A stretch of DNA of 5,037 nucleotides. Source: Porticoccaceae bacterium (GTDB taxonomy: Bacteria; Pseudomonadota; Gammaproteobacteria; Pseudomonadales; Porticoccaceae). The notes beneath the pieces were generated by a model. That model worked only from the letters and a program-made list of their open reading frames with translations. It had not been told where the DNA came from and did no database searches. A program made the position numbers and the translations under genes. The stretch spans positions 1 through 5,037 of the forward strand of contig DNBN01000219.1 in NCBI GenBank assembly GCA_003491845.1. The letters run 5' to 3'. This document shows positions 1 through 5,037 of the stretch, piece after piece (the stretch's first letter is position 1; every line of letters begins with the position of its first letter).

Positions 1-587
1 TTTGGTGGAAAGTCGGTTGCCTCCTCGGGAGCGGCTGTTGACTGCTCAAAGTCGGCGCGTTTTTCATCCATAATCTTTTGCTGATGCTCTGGAATTTCAA
101 CTTTCGTCATCATCCCAATCTTTTGCAGGTGGTCTTCGATAGCCCAGCCTATTTCAGCTACTAGTGAAGGCATGAAACGGCCACCTGACTTGAAATATCC
201 ACCCTGCGGATCAAAAATAGCCTTAAGCTCCTCAACCAAGAAAGTGCAATCGCCACCTTTGCGGAAAACTGCGGAGATGACTCGTGTTAGCGCAGAAATC
301 CACTGATATTGATCCATATTTTTGGAGTTGAGAAATATTTCAAACGGACGGCGTAACTCATGATCAGTACCTTCATTTAAAACAATATCATTTATGGTCA
401 GGTACATTGCATGGTCTGACATTGGCGTTTTGATCTTGTAGGTACTGCCTGCTAGTGCTTCAGGTCGTGACACCTTTTCATGCATCTGAATAATATTGCT
501 CTCAGCTTCTTGACTTATTTCAGCTGCCTTTTGCTCTTCGTTTACTACTTTGTAGCCAACAATTTTTTGGTCAATTTTTTTGTTCAT
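1..587 (-). CDS. nrdJb: Class II ribonucleotide reductase small component NrdJb (3' end cut by window edge)
   Basis: This is the second gene of the split adenosylcobalamin-dependent ribonucleotide reductase operon. The ATG at 587-585 is preceded by GAGGG about six bases upstream, and the frame stays open for 195 codons to the window edge. Residues 1-45 are a charged, probably flexible segment opening MNKKIDQKIVGYKVV. Residues about 48-135 read as a TSCPD-type domain, the module normally found at the C-terminal end of one-piece NrdJ proteins: YKIKTP at 50-55, RRPFEIF at 79-85, ALTRVISAVFRKGG at 99-112, then FLVEELKAIFDP. A second conserved stretch is MPSLVAEIG at 139-147. From memory the Pseudomonas protein has about 230 residues and ends in a cysteine-rich CxxC tail, thought to help re-reduce the active site; that tail would lie outside this window. 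The gene follows nrdJa by 40 bp and is presumably co-transcribed. The identity is strong; its exact biochemical role is inferred from the family. Confidence 0.9.
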   Translation of the reverse strand, partial: MNKKIDQKIVGYKVVNEEQKAAEISQEAESNIIQMHEKVSRPEALAGSTYKIKTPMSDHAMYLTINDIVLNEGTDHELRRPFEIFLNSKNMDQYQWISALTRVISAVFRKGGDCTFLVEELKAIFDPQGGYFKSGGRFMPSLVAEIGWAIEDHLQKIGMMTKVEIPEHQQKIMDEKRADFEQSTAAPEEATDFPP

Positions 588-627
588 TTTTTCCCTCGCA
601 GTGGTCTGCGGTTTTAATTGCTTATGA
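588..627 (-). promoter_or_regulatory. nrdJa-nrdJb spacer with small hairpin beside the nrdJb ribosome binding site
   Basis: The 40-bp gap between the two nrdJ genes contains a perfect short inverted repeat, CGCAG at 597-601 and CTGCG at 606-610, with a four-base loop. In the minus-strand mRNA this 5-bp stem ends immediately before the AGGG of the nrdJb Shine-Dalgarno sequence (about 593-597) and touches its first bases. No T-run follows on the mRNA strand, so it is not a terminator between the genes. It could tune the NrdJa:NrdJb ratio or protect an mRNA end, but five base pairs can also arise by chance. Confidence 0.35.
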
Positions 628-2778
628 TTAGAATTTTCCGTAATAACCTTCTTTCAAGGCATCAAACAAATTAGCAGCGGTATGTGTTTCACCGTCATAT
701 TCAACGTTTTCATTACCCTTAAATTCAACAGTAGAGCCATCCTCTAAGGTGAAACTGTATGTAGTGTTTTCAAGATCACTCTCTTTAACTAAAACTCCTT
801 GAAATGCCTCTGGATTGAAGCGGAACGTGGTACACCCTTTAAGTCCTTTCTCAGCGGCATACAAATAAATATCTTTAAAGTCTTCGTACTCACAGTCAGT
901 TGGAACATTAATCGTTTTGGATATTGACGAGTCCACCCATTTTTGCGCCGCAGCCTGAATATCAACGTGAGCTTTTGGCATAATGTTTTCAGAACTGACA
1001 AAGTAGTCGGGTAACTGCTCCGCAGGATCTGTGCTAAAGGGCATGGCTTGGGAGTTGACCAGCGTCCTATAAGACAGTAATTCGTAGGAAAATACATCTA
1101 CTTTTTCTTTTGACTTCTTCCCCTCACGGATAACATTGCGTGAATAGTGATGGGCAAAACTTGGCTCGATACCATTACTTACGTTATTTGCCAGTGAGAG
1201 CGATATAGTCCCTGTTGGAGCAATAGATGAGTGGTGACTAAATCTACACCCTTCGTCAATAATTGAGTCAACCAATTCGGGGGCTACGTTGGCAATTTCT
1301 TGCATATACCGACTGTATTTGCCAAGTAATACCTTACCTTTTATTTTGCTACCAACCTTTATGCCATCTTTGGCCAGATCTGGCTGTTTGAATAGTAGTG
1401 CAGCAGTAACATCAAATTCGTCCTCCATAATTGGTGCAGGACCTTTTTCCCGTGCCAATTCCAATCCGGCAGTTAGTCCTGCTACCGCCATGTCTCTTGC
1501 GATTCGATCGGTGAATTCTAGAGACTGCTCGTCACCATACTTCATTCGGAGCATTGTGATCGCTGAACCCAATCCTAAAAACCCCATGCCATGACGCCGC
1601 TTATATTCAATTTCTTTACGTTGCCCTTCTAGGGGGAGTCCGTTGATTTCAACAACATTGTCTAACATTCGGGTAAATACACCAACTACTTCGGCGTACT
1701 CGTTCCAATCAAAGAAAGCGTCTTCAGTAAACGGATTACGAACAAATTTAGTTAAGTTAACAGACCCAAGCAAGCAGCTGCCATAGGGAGGAAGAGGCTG
1801 TTCTCCACAGGGGTTAGTGGCGCGAATGTCCTCACAAAACCAATTATTATTATTCTTATTAACCTGGTCAATCAGAATAAACCCTGGCTCTGCGTAGTCA
1901 TAAGTAGAAGACATAATGGCATTCCACAGCTTTTGAGCCCTGATGGTTTCATAGATTCTACATGCTACTAAACCATCTTTATTAGAGGTATAACCCTCTG
2001 TTGTGGGAAAGGGTTTCCAAACGACATTATCGCCTTTTAAGTCTAAACCACTTTCTATTTCTTTGGAGCTGATAGGGAATGTAAGATCCCAATTACCGTC
2101 TGAGCGCACAGCCTCAATAAATTCTTCTGTGATAAGTAAGGACAAATTAAATTGCCGTAAGCGGCCATCTTCTCGCTTTGCTTTTACAAAATCAAAAACA
2201 TCTGGATGACTGACGTCAAAAGTTGCCATTTGGGCACCCCGACGACCCCCCGCTGAGGAAACGGTAAAACACATTTTGTCATAGATATCCATGAAAGAAA
2301 GCGGGCCAGAGGTGTAGGCGCCAGCGCCAGAAACATAGGCTCCCTTGGGGCGTAAGGTGGAGAATTCATAACCAATACCACAACCTGCTTTCAAGGTCAG
2401 TCCGGCTTCGAGGTTTCGTTCTAAAATACCAAGCATTGAATCCGGTACAATTCCAGAAACCGTGCAGTTAATCGTCGACGTCGCGGGCTTATATGCCTGT
2501 GCTCCGGCATTGGATATAATTCTACCAGCGGGGATAGCTCCGTGTTGAAGCGCCCAAACAAATCGTTCTTGCCATAGTTCGCGTTTAGACTCTTCTTCTA
2601 CGTCTGACAGGGCTTTTGCAACACGCATGTAGGTTGCATTGATATCTTGATCAACAGGGTTGGATTCCTTGTCTTTTAAACGATACTTCTTGTCCCAAAT
2701 ATCCAGTGATGCATCTTGCATCTTGATGTCTTCTACCTTACGAACAGGTTTTATTGTTTTAAGTTTCGGTGCGCTCAT
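628..2778 (-). CDS. nrdJa: Adenosylcobalamin-dependent (class II) ribonucleotide reductase, large catalytic component NrdJa
   Basis: This 716-residue cytoplasmic enzyme reduces ribonucleotides to deoxyribonucleotides, using a thiyl radical generated from coenzyme B12 instead of an oxygen-dependent tyrosyl radical. NPCGEQPLPP at 322-331 gives the class II active-site triad Asn322, Cys324 (thiyl) and Glu326. The substrate-reducing cysteine pair is Cys105 (in STINCTVSG) and Cys335 (in GSCLLGSVNL). The 11-residue step from Cys324 to Cys335 is typical of class II enzymes. Other landmarks are LKAGCGIGYEFS at 129-140, SSAGGRRGAQMATFD at 174-188, SSIAPTGTISLSLA at 517-530, GLKGCTTFRFNP at 645-656, and the ending ANLFDALKEGYYGKF. 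The ATG has AAAGGG seven or so bases upstream, and the N-terminal segment before DIWDKKYRLK is of ordinary length. The C-terminal TSCPD-type region of one-piece NrdJ is missing and is supplied by the next gene, nrdJb. No inserted intein or frameshift is visible. Candidate NrdR boxes and a DnaA box lie upstream. Confidence 0.97.
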   Translation of the reverse strand: MSAPKLKTIKPVRKVEDIKMQDASLDIWDKKYRLKDKESNPVDQDINATYMRVAKALSDVEEESKRELWQERFVWALQHGAIPAGRIISNAGAQAYKPATSTINCTVSGIVPDSMLGILERNLEAGLTLKAGCGIGYEFSTLRPKGAYVSGAGAYTSGPLSFMDIYDKMCFTVSSAGGRRGAQMATFDVSHPDVFDFVKAKREDGRLRQFNLSLLITEEFIEAVRSDGNWDLTFPISSKEIESGLDLKGDNVVWKPFPTTEGYTSNKDGLVACRIYETIRAQKLWNAIMSSTYDYAEPGFILIDQVNKNNNNWFCEDIRATNPCGEQPLPPYGSCLLGSVNLTKFVRNPFTEDAFFDWNEYAEVVGVFTRMLDNVVEINGLPLEGQRKEIEYKRRHGMGFLGLGSAITMLRMKYGDEQSLEFTDRIARDMAVAGLTAGLELAREKGPAPIMEDEFDVTAALLFKQPDLAKDGIKVGSKIKGKVLLGKYSRYMQEIANVAPELVDSIIDEGCRFSHHSSIAPTGTISLSLANNVSNGIEPSFAHHYSRNVIREGKKSKEKVDVFSYELLSYRTLVNSQAMPFSTDPAEQLPDYFVSSENIMPKAHVDIQAAAQKWVDSSISKTINVPTDCEYEDFKDIYLYAAEKGLKGCTTFRFNPEAFQGVLVKESDLENTTYSFTLEDGSTVEFKGNENVEYDGETHTAANLFDALKEGYYGKF

Positions 2779-2820
2779 TGGTTGCCCTTTTTATATCTAA
2801 CTAACTAGCTTTTTTCGGTT

Positions 2821-2850
2821 ACCATTGGGTTGTATAACCACCCTAATGGT
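2821..2850. repeat. Imperfect inverted repeat in the likely nrdJa 5' leader
   Basis: The outer arms ACCATT (2821-2826) and AATGGT (2845-2850) are perfect complements. After one G/T opposition, GG (2828-2829) faces CC (2842-2843). An alternative inner pairing is GGTT (2828-2831) with AACC (2836-2839). If nrdJa transcription starts near 2894, this would form a stem-loop about 45 nt before the start codon. It has no T-run after it on the minus strand, so it is not an obvious terminator. It could equally be a protein-binding dyad at the DNA level. Confidence 0.5.
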
Positions 2851-2900
2851 GTGGTATTTTCAATATGGATCTGTTTATCAGTTTCTAGTATGAGTTGAGA

Positions 2901-2928
2901 AGTTTATCCTACATTTTGTGTCTTGCAA
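2901..2928 (-). promoter_or_regulatory. Possible sigma70 promoter for nrdJa-nrdJb
   Basis: Reading the minus strand, TTGCAA (2928-2923) and TAAACT (2906-2901) are separated by 16 bases. Each matches four of six positions of the sigma70 consensus. Transcription would then begin near 2894, leaving a leader of roughly 115 nt. The downstream NrdR-like dyad (2906-2921) would cover the spacer and the edge of the -10, where a repressor would block polymerase. The match is weak on its own; placement relative to the dyads is what raises it. Confidence 0.35.
2906..2921. promoter_or_regulatory. Candidate NrdR box (proximal)
   Basis: The sequence ATCCTACATTTTGTGT matches the NrdR-box consensus as I remember it (ACACWATATATWGTGT) at 12 of 16 positions, including the right-hand WGTGT. 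NrdR is a zinc-finger and ATP-cone repressor of ribonucleotide reductase operons that binds paired 16-bp boxes. The centre of this site is exactly 31 bp from the centre of the second candidate, about three helical turns, which is the usual geometry of NrdR pairs. Alone it would be weak; the pairing and its place upstream of nrdJa make it credible. Confidence 0.6.
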
Positions 2929-2936
2929 GCATTAAT

Positions 2937-2952
2937 CTACTACATGTAGTGT
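2937..2952. promoter_or_regulatory. Candidate NrdR box (distal, with perfect 12-bp palindrome)
   Basis: The core ACTACATGTAGT (2939-2950) is a perfect 12-bp palindrome. The 16-bp site CTACTACATGTAGTGT matches the remembered NrdR consensus at 12 of 16 positions, with right half TGTAGTGT differing at only one. It would sit upstream of the -35 of the proposed nrdJa promoter and form a tandem pair with the site at 2906-2921. It could instead be the site of another dimeric regulator, but the spacing and the neighbouring nrd operon favour NrdR. Confidence 0.65.
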
Positions 2953-2990
2953 TTTTATGTATTTATTATTTAATTTGTCACTAATAAAGT

Positions 2991-3053
2991 ATGGAAAAGT
3001 TGTGGATAAACCCCGTCAGGACTGATGATTACTGGTGCGTTACGAGTTGTTGA
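2991..3053 (+). CDS. Possible 20-codon leader peptide with two Trp codons upstream of trpB
   Basis: The ORF reads MEKLWINPVRTDDYWCVTSC and stops with TGA at 3051-3053, the first three bases of an inverted repeat (3051-3074). Trp codons are at positions 5 and 15. Tryptophan biosynthesis operons are often controlled by ribosome stalling at Trp codons in such leaders, so the position is suggestive. Against it, no Shine-Dalgarno sequence is visible before the ATG, the Trp codons are not adjacent, the ORF is 175 bp from trpB, and no plus-strand promoter before it is convincing. It also overlaps the DnaA box. Confidence 0.2.
   Translation: MEKLWINPVRTDDYWCVTSC
3001..3009 (-). promoter_or_regulatory. 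Perfect DnaA box
   Basis: TGTGGATAA on the plus strand is the complement of TTATCCACA, the strict 9-bp DnaA box. A perfect match in either orientation is expected about 0.003 times in a region of this size in random sequence. It lies about 110 bp upstream of the proposed nrdJa start of transcription. DnaA is known to control the E. coli nrdAB operon through boxes upstream of its promoter, so a similar role here is plausible. TTATCCGTA at 3081-3089 is a degenerate second copy at best. Confidence 0.55.
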
Positions 3054-3092
3054 CTGGTTGTGCGAAACCAGTCACGATTTTTATCCGTAACG
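3038..3092. repeat. Nested inverted repeat upstream of trpB, possible weak attenuator
   Basis: There are two perfect stems, one inside the other. The outer arms are CGTTACG (3038-3044) and CGTAACG (3086-3092). The inner arms are TGACTGGTT (3051-3059) and AACCAGTCA (3066-3074), with a six-base loop. On the plus strand five T follow at 3078-3082, three bases after the inner stem, giving a terminator-like form, but the inner stem has only four G-C pairs. An upstream ACTGGT at 3031-3036 duplicates the left inner arm and could compete for the right arm. It may be an RNA switch for trpB or a DNA site for a regulator. Confidence 0.45.
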
Positions 3093-3227
3093 ACAGATAA
3101 GTCTTAGCTATTTAAACCATGGCGTTGTGCCTTGAAGGGGACTTGTCTAAACTAAGCGTTATAGTCTGGATCCATTTTTTCAGGGCATCTAAAGAACACT
3201 CTAACTGTATCTATTGAGGTATTTATC

Positions 3228-4487
3228 ATGGACATTTTCGATTTCTCCGACGGTCGTGAGGGCTACTACGGGGAGTTTGGAGGCGTTTTTCTTCCGGAAA
3301 TTTTACATGCAACAATCGAAGAGCTGTTAGTTTGCTTTAGGGAGTGTAAGGCTGATCCTACATTTTGGCAGGAATACGTTAGCTTACTTCAAAATTACTC
3401 TGGTCGTCCAACACCTATAACGCACCTGGAGAACCTTTCAAGACAGCTTGGCGGTGCTCAAATTTATGTTAAGCGCGATGATTTAAACCATACAGGATCC
3501 CATAAGGTTAATAATGTCATGGGTCAGGGCCTGTTATGTCAGCGTTTGGGTAAACGACGAGTTATCGCTGAGACGGGGGCCGGTCAACATGGCTTTGCTA
3601 CTGCGACCATGGCTGCCAAGTTTGGTTATGACTGTAAAATTTATATGGGCGCGGTGGATGTAGCACGACAGCGTCCTAATGTTTTTTGGATGGAAAATCT
3701 TGGTGCAGAAGTTATCGCTGTAACAGATGGTCAAAAAACCTTAAAAGATGCGGTGAACGCGTGCATGCGGGACTGGGTAACAAATATGGCTGATACCCAC
3801 TACATTTTGGGTACGGCTTGTGGTCCTCATCCCTTTCCTGAGATGGTCAGCTGGTTTCAATCTATTATAGGAATGGAAGCTCGAGAGCAGATGCTAAAGC
3901 AAGCTGGCCGATTACCCGATCGTGTTTATGCCTGTGTGGGTGGAGGCTCCAATGCCATGGGCATATTTCAAGGTTTCTTCGATGATAATAACGTTGAACT
4001 TGTTGGCTGTGAGGCTGGTGGTCATGGCGTCGGCTCCTATATGCATTCTGCTCGTTTAGCCTATGATGACGCCTCAGTGGGCGTTGCTCAAGGTTACAAG
4101 ACCTACTTTCTGCAGAACGAGCAAGGCAATATGAATGAGACTCATTCGGTAGCTGCGGGTTTAGATTATATTGGTATTAACCCCATTTTTTCTTATCTTT
4201 GGGAGCAGGGCAAGGTCCGGTTTGAAGCTGCTACTGATGTAGACGTTAAGGAGGCCTTAAAGCTTACCATGCGGACTGAAGGACTTATTCCTGCCTTAGA
4301 GAGTACCCATGCATTTGTCACTGCGATTAAAGAGGCGCCAACTATGGGTAAGGAAGAAATTATTTTAATCAATCAATCAGGCCGCGGCGACAAGGATATT
4401 TTTACCATCGCAGATGCTCTAGATGATGCAAAGTGGAAGTCTTTTATCGGCGGTAAGGCTGATCAGTATCGATCGGAGAACAACTAA
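3228..4487 (+). CDS. trpB: Tryptophan synthase beta subunit
   Basis: This PLP enzyme joins indole, received through a tunnel from the alpha subunit, with L-serine to make L-tryptophan. Visible active-site parts are GSHKVNN with the PLP-binding Lys93, ETGAGQHG with catalytic Glu115, the phosphate-binding GGGSNA at 238-243, AAGLDY with Asp313 (closing switch), ALESTHA with Glu358, and SGRGDKD at 384-390 whose Ser384 contacts the PLP ring nitrogen. At 419 residues it has normal or slightly long size, with a C-terminal tail after DIFTIADAL. GAGGT seven bases before the ATG fixes the start. Sequence around the motifs is unusual: HTGSHK instead of HTGAHK, VFWMENLGAEV, CGPHPFPEMVSWFQS, and GLDYIGINP instead of the common GLDYPGVGP. 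It therefore appears to be a divergent but intact enzyme. It is the first gene of its operon and overlaps trpA by one base. Confidence 0.97.
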   Translation: MDIFDFSDGREGYYGEFGGVFLPEILHATIEELLVCFRECKADPTFWQEYVSLLQNYSGRPTPITHLENLSRQLGGAQIYVKRDDLNHTGSHKVNNVMGQGLLCQRLGKRRVIAETGAGQHGFATATMAAKFGYDCKIYMGAVDVARQRPNVFWMENLGAEVIAVTDGQKTLKDAVNACMRDWVTNMADTHYILGTACGPHPFPEMVSWFQSIIGMEAREQMLKQAGRLPDRVYACVGGGSNAMGIFQGFFDDNNVELVGCEAGGHGVGSYMHSARLAYDDASVGVAQGYKTYFLQNEQGNMNETHSVAAGLDYIGINPIFSYLWEQGKVRFEAATDVDVKEALKLTMRTEGLIPALESTHAFVTAIKEAPTMGKEEIILINQSGRGDKDIFTIADALDDAKWKSFIGGKADQYRSENN

Positions 4488-5037
4488 TGGGCTTACAGAC
4501 ATATATTGAAGAACGTAAAAAAGAAAAAAGCTTGCTAGTTATGGCGCACGTTGTGTGTGGGTACCCAAGTTTCGAGGATAACTTGCAAGAATTAACTATT
4601 ATGGCGGATGCTGGTGTTGATCTGGTTGAGTTGCAATTTCCTTTTTCAGAGCCCAGTGCAGATGGTCCTCTATTTGTTAAGGCCAATGAGGAGTCATTAA
4701 AGTCCGGGACGACTGTGGATCAATGTTTTGACTTTATGAAGCTTGCCAGCGAGAAATTTCCGTTTAAAATTTTGATGATGGGATATTACAATACCGCGTT
4801 TCGTATGGGTGAGGCGGTTTTCGTACAGCGGGTTAAAGATGCAGGTGGCGTTGGATACATTTTACCGGATCTTCCGGTGGAGGAATCTACTAATTTGCAT
4901 GCGCTATCAGAAAAGGCGGGTATTGAGCCGATCATATTAATGACACCTACTTCTAGCGATAAGCGTTTAGCTGTTTTGGGTAAGGCAAGTCGTGGCATGG
5001 TTTATGCCGTTGCCAGAAAAGGCGTTACTGGCTCTAA
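4487..5037 (+). CDS. trpA: Tryptophan synthase alpha subunit (3' end cut by window edge)
   Basis: The alpha subunit splits indole-3-glycerol phosphate into indole and glyceraldehyde-3-phosphate and passes indole to TrpB. The ATG shares its A with the trpB stop (TAATG), and GGAG at 4475-4478 is placed eight bases before it, so translation is probably coupled. The frame is open for 183 codons to the window edge. Both catalytic acids are present: Glu48 in VDLVELQFPFS and Asp59 in SADGP. Further family marks are MMGYYNTAFR at about 104-113, ILPDLPVEE, and the loop VARKGVTGS, where the fragment ends. The normal family length is about 260-270 residues, so about 80 are missing. Wording differs from standard TrpA: HVVCGYPS replaces the usual TAGDPS, and FSEP replaces FSDP in loop 2. 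The identity is firm; the divergence matches that of the neighbouring TrpB. Confidence 0.95.
   Translation, partial: MGLQTYIEERKKEKSLLVMAHVVCGYPSFEDNLQELTIMADAGVDLVELQFPFSEPSADGPLFVKANEESLKSGTTVDQCFDFMKLASEKFPFKILMMGYYNTAFRMGEAVFVQRVKDAGGVGYILPDLPVEESTNLHALSEKAGIEPIILMTPTSSDKRLAVLGKASRGMVYAVARKGVTGS

Larger units (their letters stand above)
2779..3227. other. Divergent intergenic control region between nrdJa and trpB
   Basis: These 449 bp separate two operons that run away from each other. The half next to nrdJa holds an inverted repeat, a possible minus-strand promoter and two NrdR-like dyads. The middle holds a DnaA box, a nested inverted repeat and a small ORF with Trp codons. The last 135 bp before trpB (3093-3227) hold only the trpB ribosome binding site, and I could not pick out a convincing sigma70 promoter there. 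TATAGT at 3160-3165 is a passable -10, but no -35 sits at the right distance. No B12 riboswitch, tRNA or conserved protein-coding gene is visible. Confidence 0.8.

Noticed and set aside
1289..1594. A 101-codon plus-strand ORF inside nrdJa
   Set aside because: It lies fully antisense to well-conserved NrdJa sequence and its translation is composed of low-information Ser/Pro/Ala runs; it is a shadow frame.
2797..2808. TrpR-operator-like string CTAACTAACTAG
   Set aside because: It matches only one half of the TrpR operator and lies in the nrdJa leader, far from trpB; it is better seen as a short repeat.
2779..3000. A cobalamin riboswitch before the B12-dependent reductase
   Set aside because: I looked for the B12-box wording on the minus strand and found none, and the likely leader of about 115 nt is too short for the usual riboswitch of about 200 nt.
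3167..3180. Palindrome TGGATCCA followed by six T, resembling a terminator
   Set aside because: The palindrome has no room for a loop, and a terminator here would lie inside the trpB leader with nothing clear to end.
3119..3217. A 32-codon ORF ending 10 bp before trpB, with one Trp codon
   Set aside because: It has no Shine-Dalgarno sequence, no recognisable protein pattern, and a length expected by chance.
4444..4998. Minus-strand ORFs of 70-80 codons opposite trpA
   Set aside because: The opposite strand encodes an evident TrpA with intact catalytic motifs, so these are shadow frames.

Overview
The window looks like part of the chromosome of a gammaproteobacterium of the Pseudomonas/Cellvibrio/Oceanospirillum kind. 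The main reason is that its cobalamin-dependent (class II) ribonucleotide reductase is split into a large NrdJa and a small NrdJb protein, an arrangement I know from that group. The proteins resemble the Pseudomonas ones from memory; no search was run. Base composition is moderate to AT-leaning, so a lower-GC, possibly marine, relative is more likely than Pseudomonas itself (inference).

Layout: positions 1-2778 hold a two-gene operon on the minus strand. It consists of nrdJa (628-2778, complete) followed after 40 bp by nrdJb (1-587, cut at its 3' end by the window edge). Positions 2779-3227 are a 449-bp divergent intergenic region. Positions 3228-5037 hold trpB (complete) and trpA (5' part only) on the plus strand, joined by a one-base stop/start overlap.

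The nrdJ operon supplies deoxyribonucleotides, with the radical-generating active site in NrdJa and an accessory TSCPD-type domain in NrdJb. The trp operon supplies the two subunits of tryptophan synthase. The pathways are unrelated and share only the divergent control region.

That region is the most informative non-coding part. It has two 16-bp dyads resembling NrdR boxes, with centres exactly 31 bp apart. One overlaps a plausible minus-strand promoter for nrdJa. A perfect 9-bp DnaA box lies further upstream, and an imperfect inverted repeat lies in the likely nrdJa 5' leader. On the trpB side there is a nested inverted repeat and a 20-codon ORF with two Trp codons ending in its inner arm, which may or may not be an attenuator.

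The TrpB and TrpA proteins keep every catalytic residue I could place, but they read as a divergent lineage compared with the usual proteobacterial enzymes. I see no mobile element, CRISPR array, tRNA or rRNA, and no clear evidence of a wholly new system.
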